A stretch of DNA of 64,000 nucleotides from an uncultured Cohaesibacter sp. GTDB lineage: Bacteria > Pseudomonadota > Alphaproteobacteria > Rhizobiales > Cohaesibacteraceae. The stretch is taken from NCBI RefSeq assembly GCF_963664735.1, contig NZ_OY761553.1:3407001-3471000 (forward strand). Direction: 5' to 3'. Below are positions 18,035 through 26,699 of the stretch, piece by piece. The notes beneath the pieces were generated by a model that was not told the origin of the DNA, ran no database searches, and saw nothing but the letters and a program-made list of their open reading frames with translations. Numbering within the stretch: position 1 is the stretch's first letter; each line of letters starts with the position of its first letter. Made by a program: the position numbers and the translations under genes.

Positions 18035-18442
18035 ATGACCGGCATCAGGATGTTTGCAAAGTTGGAAAAATCTCGGAACCTGTCAAGCCAAGCTGCTGTT
18101 TGGTCGAAGGGTGCACTTGGGCTTTTTCTGGCTTTTTTGCTTCTGCTGTTCTCTTTTCCTCAGTTGAGTGCGGCCAGTGCTGGTGAGTTTCAGTGGCTGG
18201 GTTCCGATCAGGTCGGCAGTTATCATGACCGGGTTTTTGCCCGTCCGATTGCAGATGTTGAGGTCAGAGATGATTTTCAGGAAATCATGGATCGGGACAG
18301 GTTCGCCGGTTACGACAGATCGATCCTGAACTATGCTGAGCGCTCTTTTTCCAAACTGGCGCGGATTTGGATCGAGACTACTCTTCAAGAGACGTCCTTC
18401 AGCATCCTGCCGCTTGGTCGCGGCCCTCCTTCTTCCTTGTAA
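18035..18442 (+). CDS. Hypothetical small exported protein
   Basis: Not recognised. The 135-residue frame has a clear secretion or anchor signal: a basic N-terminus, then ALGLFLAFLLLLFSFPQLSA with a plausible signal-peptidase site after SAASA (about residue 49). The mature part is charged (VRDDFQEIMDRDRFAGYDRS) with a hydrophobic C-terminus. ATG 18050 is an alternative start; neither start has a strong ribosome-binding site. It lies 150 bases ahead of the NEW3/ABC operon and could belong with it. The signal-like segment is the main argument that it is real. Confidence 0.45.
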   Translation: MTGIRMFAKLEKSRNLSSQAAVWSKGALGLFLAFLLLLFSFPQLSAASAGEFQWLGSDQVGSYHDRVFARPIADVEVRDDFQEIMDRDRFAGYDRSILNYAERSFSKLARIWIETTLQETSFSILPLGRGPPSSL

Positions 18443-18592
18443 AAGCCTGACTTAATGACCCTTGCTGGTCTCTATTGTCTGGACAGAGATACCGCTTAAG
18501 GAAAGGCGGCAGCTCTCTATCGTTCGGGGCAATTTCCAGCAGGTTGGTTCACTTGTTCATAAAATTTCCAAGACTTTACAAGGATGATTTCC

Positions 18593-19801
18593 ATGAAATC
18601 TTTCGCAAATGGTGCACGTCTGGCCCTGTTGGGGGCTGTTTTGGCCGCAACCCCGCTGCTTGCTTCTAACGCCATGGCTGAGGCCTTCAATCAACCTGCA
18701 AATGGCCCGACCATTCATGGCTTTTGGCTGACAGCCGACCATCCGGACGTTGTTGTGTCTGCGGGCAAAAAGGTGTCTATGCCTCTGTCTCTGCTTAATG
18801 CGCTCGACAAGCCGGTTCGTACCAATCTGACAGTGAAGGGCCTGCCTGATGGTTGGACCTATTCGATCAAGGCCGGTGGTTCGGAAGTGACTTCAGCAAT
18901 GCCGCTTCCCAATGAGATCGATAATCTGACACTGATGGTGGTTCCGCCAAAGGATGCCAAGAAGCAGATTTATAAGTTTGAAGTGGATGCTCTTGCCAAC
19001 GACGATGAATTCAAAATGCCGTTAAGCGTTTCGGTGGCTGATATCCCTCTTGGTGATACAACCCTGGTGCCGGAATTGCCTGCTTTGCACGGAACGGTCA
19101 GCACGAGCTTCGAATATAAAATGAAGCTGACCAACGGCTCCAATCATGACACACTGTTCAATCTGTCGGCTGATGTGCCTGCTGGCTTTATGGCTACCTT
19201 CAAAAAAGGATATGGCAGCGAGGAAATTACCGGTATTCCGGTGAAGGCTGGCGCAACCGAATCCGTTAACATGACCATCAAGCTCAATCACAATGTGGCT
19301 GAGGGCGACTATCCGATTGAGGTCGCCGCTGTTGCCGGGCCTGATGATCCCTCTGCCAAAGCCAATGTCAGCCTGAAAGTAAGTGGCTCGGCCAAACTGG
19401 CCATCTCTGGTCCGAACCAGCGACTAAGTGGGGCAGCAACCGCAGGCAAGGAAACCACTTTCCCGTTTGTTCTGAGCAATGATGGGACAGCTGCTGCTAC
19501 CAAGGTCAAATTGAGCGCAACCTCTCCAAGCGACTGGAAAGTAACCTTCGAGCCAAAGGAAATTGCCAAACTTGAAGCTGGCAAGACCCAGAATGTGAAT
19601 GTCAAAATCCAACCTTCCAGCAAGGCCATCGCCGGTGATTATATGGTGCAAATTCGCGCCAATGGGGATGGCGTATCCAAAGAGGTTGATTATCGCGTAA
19701 CCGTTGAAACCTCCACCATGTGGGGTATCGTCGGTGTGGCCATTATTGCTATCGCCGTCATCCTTCTGCTTGGTGCAATCATCCGGTATGGTCGTAGATG
19801 A
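18593..19801 (+). CDS. NEW3-domain exported membrane-anchored protein of an ABC transporter operon
   Basis: A 402-residue protein with a signal peptide cleaved after about residue 29 (SNAMA before EAF), three or four immunoglobulin-like beta domains, and a C-terminal membrane helix at about 372-395 (VGVAIIAIAVILLLGAIIRYG) followed by basic residues. The repeated pattern of LTVKGLPDGWTYSI, VPAGFMATF and SATSPSDWKVTFEP, each with a later VNVKIQPSS-type strand, is typical of NEW3 (NPCBM-associated, COG1470) domains. It is probably a periplasmic partner of the ABC exporter that follows. Its stop overlaps the ATPase start by four bases. ATG 18593 has better spacing from AAGGA than ATG 18584. Confidence 0.82.
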   Translation: MKSFANGARLALLGAVLAATPLLASNAMAEAFNQPANGPTIHGFWLTADHPDVVVSAGKKVSMPLSLLNALDKPVRTNLTVKGLPDGWTYSIKAGGSEVTSAMPLPNEIDNLTLMVVPPKDAKKQIYKFEVDALANDDEFKMPLSVSVADIPLGDTTLVPELPALHGTVSTSFEYKMKLTNGSNHDTLFNLSADVPAGFMATFKKGYGSEEITGIPVKAGATESVNMTIKLNHNVAEGDYPIEVAAVAGPDDPSAKANVSLKVSGSAKLAISGPNQRLSGAATAGKETTFPFVLSNDGTAAATKVKLSATSPSDWKVTFEPKEIAKLEAGKTQNVNVKIQPSSKAIAGDYMVQIRANGDGVSKEVDYRVTVETSTMWGIVGVAIIAIAVILLLGAIIRYGRR

Positions 19802-20730
19802 GCCGGCCAGTCATTGAGGCCGTAGGGCTTACCAAGCGCTACGGCAAATCTACCGTTGTTGACGGGGTCAATATCGCGGTAGATGAAGGGGAAATCGTCG
19901 GATTGCTCGGGCCGAATGGTGCTGGCAAAACGACAACCATTCTGATGCTGATCGGGCTTACCGAGCCAAGTGCCGGGTCAGTGCGTGTGTTGGACATGGA
20001 TCCCTTGCGGGATCCGCTGTCTGTGAAGGCACAGGTTGGCTATCTGCCGGACGCGGTGGGCTTTTACGAAGGGATGACCGGACGTGAAAACCTGCGTTTT
20101 ACCGCAAGGCTTGGGGGGATAGCTCTCAGCGAAATGGATGATCGGATCATGCTTGCTCTCAAGCAGGTGCATCTTGATCATGTCGCCGATAAACGCGTTG
20201 GCACTTACTCTCGTGGTATGAGACAGCGTTTGGGTCTCGCAGAGTTGGCCATGCGTAACATTCGGGTTGCGGTGTTGGACGAACCGACATCGGGGCTTGA
20301 TCCACGCTCTACCGATGAGCTGCTTGATCTCATCCGGGCTTTTGCAGCCGATGGCATGACTCTGTTGATCTCATCGCACATGTTGGATGTGGTGCAATCC
20401 ATTTGTACAAGGGTTGCACTGTTCAACAAGGGCAAGATCGGCTTTATGGGGTCGGTTGATGCCTTCACCAACGATGTTGCCGGTGGAGCCTTCCGTATCG
20501 ATGTTACGGCACGCAAGATTGATCTGTCTGCCTGCAAGGACATCATTCCTTCTGTGGGTGCGGTTGAACATCTGGAAAATGATAGCTGGAAAGTGTCTGC
20601 ATCTCATGATGTGCGGCCGGAACTGGCGCGCCTCATTACCGAACATGGTGGAGATTTGCTGTCGCTGCAAGCGCATCGCGCGAGTCTGAGTGAAGCATAT
20701 AACCGCTTCTTCAGCCATCTGGAGCAATAG
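19798..20730 (+). CDS. ABC transporter ATP-binding protein (NosF-like)
   Basis: A 310-residue ABC ATPase. Walker A is GPNGAGKTT (38-46), the signature is YSRGMRQRLGLAE, and Walker B is VAVLDEPTSGLDP, followed by the H-loop in LLISSHMLD. About 80 C-terminal residues after the ATPase core match the CcmA/NosF exporter class. It sits between the NEW3 protein and an ABC-2 permease with tight spacing, so the three are one operon. The substrate is unknown. The arrangement resembles nosDFY, but no nitrous oxide reductase genes are present. Confidence 0.93.
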   Translation: MSRPVIEAVGLTKRYGKSTVVDGVNIAVDEGEIVGLLGPNGAGKTTTILMLIGLTEPSAGSVRVLDMDPLRDPLSVKAQVGYLPDAVGFYEGMTGRENLRFTARLGGIALSEMDDRIMLALKQVHLDHVADKRVGTYSRGMRQRLGLAELAMRNIRVAVLDEPTSGLDPRSTDELLDLIRAFAADGMTLLISSHMLDVVQSICTRVALFNKGKIGFMGSVDAFTNDVAGGAFRIDVTARKIDLSACKDIIPSVGAVEHLENDSWKVSASHDVRPELARLITEHGGDLLSLQAHRASLSEAYNRFFSHLEQ

Positions 20731-20741
20731 GAGACAAAGCA

Positions 20742-21695
20742 ATGAAGCGAAAAGGTTCTCCGCTTACCGGGGTGATGTCAATCGCTCTCAAGGAAGCCGC
20801 TGACCATATGACCAGCGCACGCATGCATCTGATCATGCTGTTGGTCTTGCTGACGGCAATGGGTGCCGTCTATGCTGCGATCGGTGAGATTAAAACAACC
20901 ACGGCACAGGATGAATTCCTGTTCCTAAAACTGTTCACGGTGGCCAAGGCGCCTTTGCCGTCTTTCTCATCCTTCATGGGCTTTCTGTTGCCGCTATTGG
21001 CAATTGCCCTTGGGTTTGATGCGGTGAATGGCGAGTTCAGCCGCCGCACGATGAGCCGGATTCTGGCACAGCCGATCTACAGGGATGCGGTTTTGATTGG
21101 CAAGTTTCTCGGTGGCCTCATGGTGCTTGCGATCGCTCTTGTAACCTTGTGGTTGCTGATGGTCGGGCTTGGCATTCTCTTTTTGGGTCTGCCTCCTTCT
21201 GGGGCGGATGTTGCGCGTGGGCTGGCCTATCTGGCTGCGACGCTCTTTTATACGGGCGTCTGGCTGGCATTGGCATTGGCTTTCTCGACGATTACCCGCT
21301 CTCCAGCTACCTCGGCACTGGCGTCTTTGTCCGTATGGCTGATCTTCACGATCTTCTGGCAAATGATCACCCCGATTCTTGCCAGTGTGATTTCGCCGAT
21401 CAATCCATATGATCCGATGACGATGCTTGCCCAGTTTCATACCCAGCAAGGATTGGCCCGCATTTCACCGGCCATTCTGTACAGCGAAGCTGCAACTATG
21501 CTGCTTGACCCAACCTCTCGTTCTGTTGGGCCGATCTTCATGTCCCAACTTCAGGGCGCGTTGATCGGATCTCCATTGCCAACCATGCAAAGCATCAAGA
21601 TCATTTGGCCACAGATTGCGGGCTTGATTGCCGGAATGCTGTTCATGTTCACGCTGGCCTATGTGAGTTTCCAGCGGCAGGAGGTTCGCTCCTGA
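20742..21695 (+). CDS. ABC-2 type transporter permease (NosY-like)
   Basis: A 317-residue membrane protein with about six helices, including LIMLLVLLTAMGAVYAAIG near the N-terminus, FMGFLLPLLAIALGFDAVNG, VLAIALVTLWLLMVGLGILF, YLAATLFYTGVWLALALAF and a last helix at IAGLIAGMLFMFTLAYVSF. The segment GFDAVNGEFSRRTMSRILAQ is the usual cytoplasmic signature of ABC-2 permeases of the NosY/GldF kind. It starts 11 bases after the ATPase gene and is the last gene of the operon. Confidence 0.92.
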   Translation: MKRKGSPLTGVMSIALKEAADHMTSARMHLIMLLVLLTAMGAVYAAIGEIKTTTAQDEFLFLKLFTVAKAPLPSFSSFMGFLLPLLAIALGFDAVNGEFSRRTMSRILAQPIYRDAVLIGKFLGGLMVLAIALVTLWLLMVGLGILFLGLPPSGADVARGLAYLAATLFYTGVWLALALAFSTITRSPATSALASLSVWLIFTIFWQMITPILASVISPINPYDPMTMLAQFHTQQGLARISPAILYSEAATMLLDPTSRSVGPIFMSQLQGALIGSPLPTMQSIKIIWPQIAGLIAGMLFMFTLAYVSFQRQEVRS

Positions 21696-22171
21696 TGATG
21701 ATTGTCTTCGCCCTCCATATTTGCCCGGGGGCGGAGGCTGGGTGCTCGTTTTTACGCCCCTTCATGGGGACTTGAGGTGTAGAGCGGGCACCACCTTAGA
21801 ATCTTTTTCGCAGGGCCATGCTGTTATTCTGTCTGCCAGACGGTCACTCCAATTACACTTCAGCTAGCCAAATCCTCTTATAGAGATGTCCAGTGCGACA
21901 ATGATACGCCGTAGAAATAGTCAGTAAGCAGATCTGGCGTCAGGACGTACAATTCGTCATGGCGAGAGGATTTTTCGTTTATTGCAAACCGGTGCAAAAG
22001 GGACTTTACTGCAGCTCAATGAATGAACCATCGGTTTTGCTTGTTTCGGTCCCGTTGTTGCCTGGTTGCTGATCCACTGGACGTCTTGGGTTGGGCTGTT
22101 TTTCCCGTTGGTTGTTGAATCGGTCTTCTGAGTCTGAAGCCATATCTTTTCTTAGTTTCAAGGATTTAAAA
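21696..22171. other. Intergenic region before the alcohol dehydrogenase gene
   Basis: This stretch of 476 bases has no credible gene. Just after the permease, CCTCC and GGAGG (about 21714-21736) enclose a GCCC/GGGC pair, a stable hairpin without an adjacent T run, so its role as a terminator is doubtful. The rest presumably includes the promoter of the next gene. Confidence 0.4.
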
Positions 22172-23218
22172 ATGAAATCTATTGGTTATGCGGCGCATTC
22201 GGTTGGAAGCGAGTTGGTGCCTTTTTCCTTTGAGCGACGGGAATTGCGCGACAATGATGTCGCCATGGATATTCTTTATTGCGGAGTATGCCATTCGGAT
22301 CTGCACTATGTGAAAGACGATTGGGCCAAGACGGTTTTCCCATTTGTGCCCGGCCATGAGATTGTCGGTCGTGTTACCGAGGTTGGTTCGACTGTCAGCA
22401 AGCATAAGGTTGGTGACATCGTTGCTGTTGGCTGCATGGTTGATAGTTGTCAGGAATGCGATCAGTGCAAGAAGGATCACGAGCAATATTGTCGCGAAGG
22501 CTGGACCGGAACCTATAATGCGCCTGACCGTCAGACAGGGGATATCACTCGCGGTGGATACTCCAACAATCTGATCGTGCGTGAGGAATTCGTTCTGAGC
22601 GTTCCTGAAGGGCTGGATATCAGCAAGGCAGCACCGTTGCTTTGCGCTGGCATTACGACCTATTCGCCTTTGCGTGAATGGAAGGTCGGGCCGGGCTCTC
22701 GTGTTGGTGTTATCGGTATGGGTGGTCTTGGCCACATGGCTATCAAGCTTGCCCATGCCATGGGGGCTATCGTGACCGTGATTTCCCGCTCGTCTGGCAA
22801 GGAAAAAGATGCGCTGGATCTGGGCGCCCATAACTTTCTTATCTCCAAGGATGAGGAACAGATGAGCCAGTTTTGTGATGGTTTTGATCTGATTATCGAC
22901 ACGATTCCGGTTAAGCATGACATCAATCCTTATCTGCCTTTGCTTGATATCGACGGAACGCTTTGTCTTGTTGGCCAGATTGGTCCGCTGGAAGAGTTGG
23001 CAACGCCGTTCATGATCCGCGGCCGTCGTCGGGTTGCCGGATCCATTATCGGTGGAATCAAGGAAACCCAGGAATGTCTGGATTTCTGTGGTCGCTTTGG
23101 TATCCATCCGGAAGTCGAGATGATTGATATCAAGGATATCAATATTGCTTATGAACGCATGGAGCGGTCTGATGTGCACTATCGTTTCGTTATCGACATG
23201 AAGAGTCTCAAAGACTGA
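22172..23218 (+). CDS. Zinc-dependent alcohol/aldehyde dehydrogenase (YahK/CAD-like)
   Basis: A medium-chain dehydrogenase/reductase of 348 residues starting MKSIGYAAHSVGSEL behind AAGGA. Catalytic zinc ligands are in YCGVCHSDLHY (Cys) and PGHEIVG (His-Glu). The structural zinc cysteines lie in CQECDQCKKDHEQYC, and the cofactor loop is GVIGMGGLGHMA. These, with GWTGTYN and GGYSNNLIV, match the cinnamyl-alcohol-dehydrogenase-like branch that includes E. coli YahK, an NADPH-dependent aldehyde reductase. The natural substrate is unknown. It is a single gene ending in a strong terminator. Confidence 0.93.
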   Translation: MKSIGYAAHSVGSELVPFSFERRELRDNDVAMDILYCGVCHSDLHYVKDDWAKTVFPFVPGHEIVGRVTEVGSTVSKHKVGDIVAVGCMVDSCQECDQCKKDHEQYCREGWTGTYNAPDRQTGDITRGGYSNNLIVREEFVLSVPEGLDISKAAPLLCAGITTYSPLREWKVGPGSRVGVIGMGGLGHMAIKLAHAMGAIVTVISRSSGKEKDALDLGAHNFLISKDEEQMSQFCDGFDLIIDTIPVKHDINPYLPLLDIDGTLCLVGQIGPLEELATPFMIRGRRRVAGSIIGGIKETQECLDFCGRFGIHPEVEMIDIKDINIAYERMERSDVHYRFVIDMKSLKD

Positions 23219-23261
23219 ATTGCGCTAGGCTACCGGTCCGCACATACCTCAAATATCTAAA

Positions 23262-23296
23262 AAGCGGGTCCCATGTGTATGGGGCCCGCTTTTTTT
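23262..23296 (+). terminator. Rho-independent terminator after the alcohol dehydrogenase gene
   Basis: AGCGGGTCCC (23263-23272) pairs with GGGGCCCGCT (23281-23290) around a short loop, followed by six or more T residues. Confidence 0.85.
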
Positions 23297-23360
23297 GGTT
23301 GCCATGAAAAACCTTGCCCATCTGTGGGTGGGCTTGGCTTGGCTAGACGCTCTGGGCCGG

Positions 23361-24344
23361 TCAGTAGGCTCCTCGGACATGCTGGGCGACCTTATCCTTA
23401 TAGAAGGTGATCAGGTCTTCATGCAGCGTCTGAGGCAAAGGAGAGAGGTCGGAAATGGCAGCGTTGCGCCCGATCTGATCGGGGCGGCTGGCTCCGGGAA
23501 TGATCGCCGATACTGCATCATGATCCAGAATCCAGCGCTGAGCCATATCGGCCATGCTCATGCCCTCAGGCAGCATGGAGCGTAGTTCTTCGACCAGCTC
23601 CAGGCCCTTTTCATACGGCAAGCCGGCAAAGGTTTCGCCGACATTGAAGCATTGGCCGTCCCGATTGAAATTACGATGGTCATTTTCGGCGAATTTGGTG
23701 TCGGCGGAAAATTTGCCGGAGAGTAGGCCACTGGCCAACGGTAGGCGCACGATGATACCGACGCCTTTGTCCTTTGCCTGCGGTAGCAATTCATCCGTGA
23801 GCTTCTGGCGGAAGATATTGTAGATGACTTGCAGGCTGAGCAACCCTTCCTGCTCGATGCACATGAGGCCTTCTTCGACCGTTTCCACACTGGCGCCGAA
23901 ATGCTTGATCACACCTTCAGACTTGAGTGCACGCAGCCAATCGAAAATGGCTCCCTGCCGCATCACTTCGGTTGGAATGCAGTGAAGCTGGACCAGATCA
24001 AGGCAATCCATGCCGAGGCGCTTGCGAGACGCGTCAATTCCCTGCCGCAAGGATTGTTCCGTGTAGCCATCCGGGTAAACATCCCCGCGGCCAAATTTGG
24101 TGGCAACGCGGATATCCGAACGATTTTGTTTTGCGAGAAACTTGCCAATCAGGCTTTCGCTTTTGCCATCGCCATAGACGTTGGCGGTGTCAAAGAAGGT
24201 GACACCTTTTTCAAGGGCGGTTTCAAGAATGGAGATGCCTGTTTCTTCAGCGACAGCTTCACCCCAATCAGCGCCCAGCTGCCAACAGCCAAGACCAACT
24301 TCGCTGACTGTGAAACCGCTTTTTCCCAATTTACGATTTTGCAT
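23361..24344 (-). CDS. Aldo/keto reductase
   Basis: A 327-residue TIM-barrel oxidoreductase using NADPH. It starts MQNRKLGKSGFTVSEVGLGCW and shows the tetrad: Asp and Tyr in FFDTANVYGDGKSE, Lys in VATKFGRGD and His in LVQLHCIP. Late segments AQRWILDHDAVSAIIPGAS and the phosphate-binding NAAISDL complete the family pattern. It resembles the YghZ/potassium-channel-beta-like branch, and its substrate is not predictable. It faces the alcohol dehydrogenase gene across 140 bases but is transcribed toward it, so the two are independent. Confidence 0.93.
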   Translation of the reverse strand: MQNRKLGKSGFTVSEVGLGCWQLGADWGEAVAEETGISILETALEKGVTFFDTANVYGDGKSESLIGKFLAKQNRSDIRVATKFGRGDVYPDGYTEQSLRQGIDASRKRLGMDCLDLVQLHCIPTEVMRQGAIFDWLRALKSEGVIKHFGASVETVEEGLMCIEQEGLLSLQVIYNIFRQKLTDELLPQAKDKGVGIIVRLPLASGLLSGKFSADTKFAENDHRNFNRDGQCFNVGETFAGLPYEKGLELVEELRSMLPEGMSMADMAQRWILDHDAVSAIIPGASRPDQIGRNAAISDLSPLPQTLHEDLITFYKDKVAQHVRGAY

Positions 24345-24597
24345 AATATCCTCCCCACTATGAGATCGTATAAACCCGCATTTTCAGGCACACCACAGCA
24401 TTGGCGGGCGGGTCTGAAATTAATCGCATATGGTTTGTGCGATTTGCGGCAAGACTATTCCTATTAATTTGAAAGGGAAAGCGTCAGACACTGTTAAAAA
24501 TATGGATCATTCTTTGAATTATGATAGTTCATCCATACAATTGACTGAAAACTTTACGTGATTATATGTAAAGGAAACTCAAAGGCTGGATTTGAAA

Positions 24598-25068
24598 ATG
24601 TTTAATAGCTTAATGCAGATGTTTCGCGAGCTCGCTGGTGCTTCGGAGGATAGCCAGATTTTTTCCGACAGTGATTTGCGTGTCGCTACCGCAGCTCTTC
24701 TGGTGCATCTGATGTCAATTGACGGGGTGGTCGATGACAAAGAGACCGACGAGATTCGCAAGGTCCTCAAAAAGCACTATTCTCTGACGAATGAGGAAAC
24801 TGGCGAGCTCATTGAGTTTGCCAGCAAGTGTGATGAAGAATCTGTCGATCTTTATAAATTCACCTCAGTGCTCAAGCGCGAGCTGGATGTGAAGGGCCGC
24901 ATCAAGATTATCGAGATGATGTGGAAACTCGTCTTCGCCGACGGGGAGATTCACGAGTTTGAGGATAATCTGGTATGGCGTGTTTCCGAATTGCTCGGTG
25001 TCTCAAGACGGGATCGCATCAGGATGCGGCAGCATGTTCAGGCGCAGATTGAAAAGGGCAAAGAGTGA
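24598..25068 (+). CDS. TerB-family protein
   Basis: An all-helical 156-residue protein of the tellurite-resistance TerB/DnaJ-like acidic domain family. Acidic metal-binding-type loops are visible in LMSIDGVVDDKETDEIRKVL and KLVFADGEIHEFEDNLVWRV, the two repeats typical of the fold. Stand-alone TerB proteins are common in Rhizobiales and do not imply tellurite resistance. ATG 24598 is chosen; TTG 24592 is possible. Its stop overlaps the GTG start of the amidotransferase gene by four bases, so they form a two-gene unit. Confidence 0.85.
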   Translation: MFNSLMQMFRELAGASEDSQIFSDSDLRVATAALLVHLMSIDGVVDDKETDEIRKVLKKHYSLTNEETGELIEFASKCDEESVDLYKFTSVLKRELDVKGRIKIIEMMWKLVFADGEIHEFEDNLVWRVSELLGVSRRDRIRMRQHVQAQIEKGKE

Positions 25069-25769
25069 GACGAGATTCGAGCAAGATTCTGATCGTTCTT
25101 CACCAAGAAACATCAACCCCGGGCCGGGTTGGCTATTTGCTGGAGCAACGAGGCTTTTCACTCGATATTCGTCGGCCGCGCTTTGGTGATCCTTTGCCAG
25201 ATAGCATGGCAGGCCACGCCGGTGCAGTCATCTTCGGTGGGCCCATGAGCGCCAATGATGAAGAGGACTTCGTCAAGACGGAGATAGACTGGATATCGGT
25301 CCCGTTGCGCGATGAGGTGCCGTTTCTGGGCATCTGTCTGGGAGCGCAAATGCTTTGCAGGCAGCTCGGGGGACAGGTGGACTTGCATCCCTGCGGTCTG
25401 GTCGAGCGTGGCTATTATGAAATCACACCGAGCGCCGAGGGCGAGGCTCTCATCAAGTGGCCGCAAAAGGTCTATCAGTGGCACAAGGAGGGCTTTTCCA
25501 TTCCCTCCGGTGCTGAGCATCTTGCCAGTAGTTCTTTTTTCCAGAATCAGGCCATGCGCTTTGGCAAGAATGCCTATGGGATTCAGTTTCACCCAGAAGT
25601 GACCGCGCAAATGATGCTTCAATGGACAACTGTGGCTGGGGATCATCTTGCGGTTGTTGGTGCGCAAAAGCGCGGTGACCATTTCCGCGAACGAAGTGCT
25701 TATGATCCTGAGGTTGAAAGCTGGTTAAACCATTTTCTTGATTTATGGATCGGGCCTTCTGTCAGCTGA
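25065..25769 (+). CDS. Class I glutamine amidotransferase domain protein
   Basis: A 234-residue stand-alone GATase1-fold protein resembling the amidotransferase part of GMP synthase. The catalytic Cys91 sits in PFLGICLGAQMLCRQLGG, and His176 and Glu178 in YGIQFHPEVT, so the triad is complete. VIFGGPMSANDE forms the oxyanion-side loop. Such proteins act as glutaminases or as gamma-glutamyl hydrolases, and the specific reaction is unknown. The start is GTG at 25065, coupled to the TerB gene. Confidence 0.9.
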   Translation: MRRDSSKILIVLHQETSTPGRVGYLLEQRGFSLDIRRPRFGDPLPDSMAGHAGAVIFGGPMSANDEEDFVKTEIDWISVPLRDEVPFLGICLGAQMLCRQLGGQVDLHPCGLVERGYYEITPSAEGEALIKWPQKVYQWHKEGFSIPSGAEHLASSSFFQNQAMRFGKNAYGIQFHPEVTAQMMLQWTTVAGDHLAVVGAQKRGDHFRERSAYDPEVESWLNHFLDLWIGPSVS

Positions 25770-25794
25770 CTGGAGATTTCTGACATGGCAAGTC

Positions 25795-25827
25795 TTGCAA
25801 ATTGCAATAAGGGCTTTGCAAATTGCA
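25795..25827. promoter_or_regulatory. Tandem palindromic operator-like sites
   Basis: TTGCAAATTGCA occurs at 25795-25806 and again at 25816-25827, exactly 21 bases (two helical turns) apart. Within each, TGCAA and TTGCA form a perfect palindrome around a single A. Such phased repeats look like a dimer-binding operator. Which protein binds and which transcript is controlled are unknown. Confidence 0.45.
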
Positions 25828-26045
25828 GGCCGGTTCTTACCAAAGGCTTGAAGCCAAATTAGGGTTCTCCAAGATCAAGTGGTTTTATTCGGCTGTTGCT
25901 ACTAGATATGTCTTTTCTGACTTGATCAACCGATTGGCACGCTGCTTGCTCATATAAGCTTGAGCTGGCATTTGGTGCTTGCGTAGCCAGCACAATTTTA
26001 AAAAGCCCTGACATAGCTTTGTTTGCGTGCGTGTCGGGGCTTTTT
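25828..26045 (+). ncRNA. Candidate small RNA or leader ending in a strong terminator
   Basis: No protein is encoded here, yet the stretch is self-complementary and ends in a terminator. GATCAAGT (25873-25880) pairs with ACTTGATC (25920-25927), and GCTGGC (25964-25969) pairs with GCCAGC (25986-25991). The terminator stem AAAAGCCCTGACA pairs with TGTCGGGGCTTTT. It lies downstream of the tandem palindromes. The strand is inferred; the terminator would also work on the minus strand. Confidence 0.35.
26001..26045. terminator. Strong terminator hairpin not adjacent to any gene
   Basis: AAAAGCCCTGACA (26001-26013) pairs with TGTCGGGGC plus the T run (26032-26045), with one G-T pair and a loop of about 18 bases. 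The nearest upstream stop codon is more than 230 bases away, which suggests a separate short transcript. Confidence 0.65.
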
Positions 26046-26317
26046 CTATTCTGTTCTCGCTGGATATTGGTGTCGTCGTTTGCCCGGCTTGCGATTTGGA
26101 CAATTGATGATTGATCGAATAGAATCAGCGTCATTGTTTCACTAATTCAGAATTAATCGTTTTGGCCCGACTTTAACTGCAGATTATCTCTTGCAGGTCT
26201 AAGAATGGATAGCTACATGTTTGGCAGTTATTTGAGGCCGAGCTTTGGTCTTTGTTTGAAATGCGATATTCTGGAGTGCCTGAGGAAAACGGGGCAGCTT
26301 TTGAAAAAGAGGTAAGT

Positions 26318-26596
26318 ATGACAGCTATAATTCTTCTGATAGATCAGGTTTTGGCAATCTACACATATGTTGTCATTGCTTCTGCCGTATTCTCGTGGCT
26401 GTTCGCCTTTAATATCGTCAATCCACGCAATCAGATCGTCTCGTCCATTTACGAGGTTTGCTGGCGTTTGACTGAGCCTGTTTTGGGGCGCATCCGTTCG
26501 ATTATTCCTGCGATGGGTGGACTGGATCTTTCACCGGTCATTCTGCTGCTGGGTATTTTCTTTGTAAGAAACCTGCTTAGAACCGGAATTTATTGA
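26318..26596 (+). CDS. YggT family membrane protein
   Basis: A 92-residue inner membrane protein starting MTAIILLIDQVLAIYTYVVI, with two hydrophobic segments (about 3-30 and 65-85). The family signature NPRNQIVSSIYEVCWRLTEP, then GRIRSIIPAMGGLDLSPV, lies between them. YggT proteins are linked to osmotic tolerance and cell-division/envelope functions, but their biochemistry is unclear. ATG 26318 follows AGAGGT. Converges on ppa with a shared terminator. Confidence 0.9.
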   Translation: MTAIILLIDQVLAIYTYVVIASAVFSWLFAFNIVNPRNQIVSSIYEVCWRLTEPVLGRIRSIIPAMGGLDLSPVILLLGIFFVRNLLRTGIY

Positions 26597-26643
26597 TCGC
26601 TGGTATCGGCGGTCAAAAGGAGCTGTAGCTCCTAATAGAATTC

Positions 26644-26679
26644 AAAAAAGCGCGGTAACCAATCGGTTCCGCGCTTTTT
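26644..26679. terminator. Bidirectional terminator between yggT and ppa
   Basis: GCGCGGTAACC (26650-26660) pairs with GGTTCCGCGC (26665-26674), flanked by an A run on the left and a T run on the right, so it can end both converging transcripts. Confidence 0.85.
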
Positions 26680-26699
26680 GTATCTCGTCAACCAGAAGA

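Noticed and set aside
19798..21695. nos (nitrous oxide reductase) maturation genes
   Set aside because: The ATPase and permease resemble NosF and NosY, but nosZ, nosD, nosL and nosR are absent and a NEW3 protein takes the place of NosD.
22166..23179. Long minus-strand frame opposite the alcohol dehydrogenase gene
   Set aside because: No ribosome-binding site and no recognisable motif; it is an antisense shadow of a well-supported gene.
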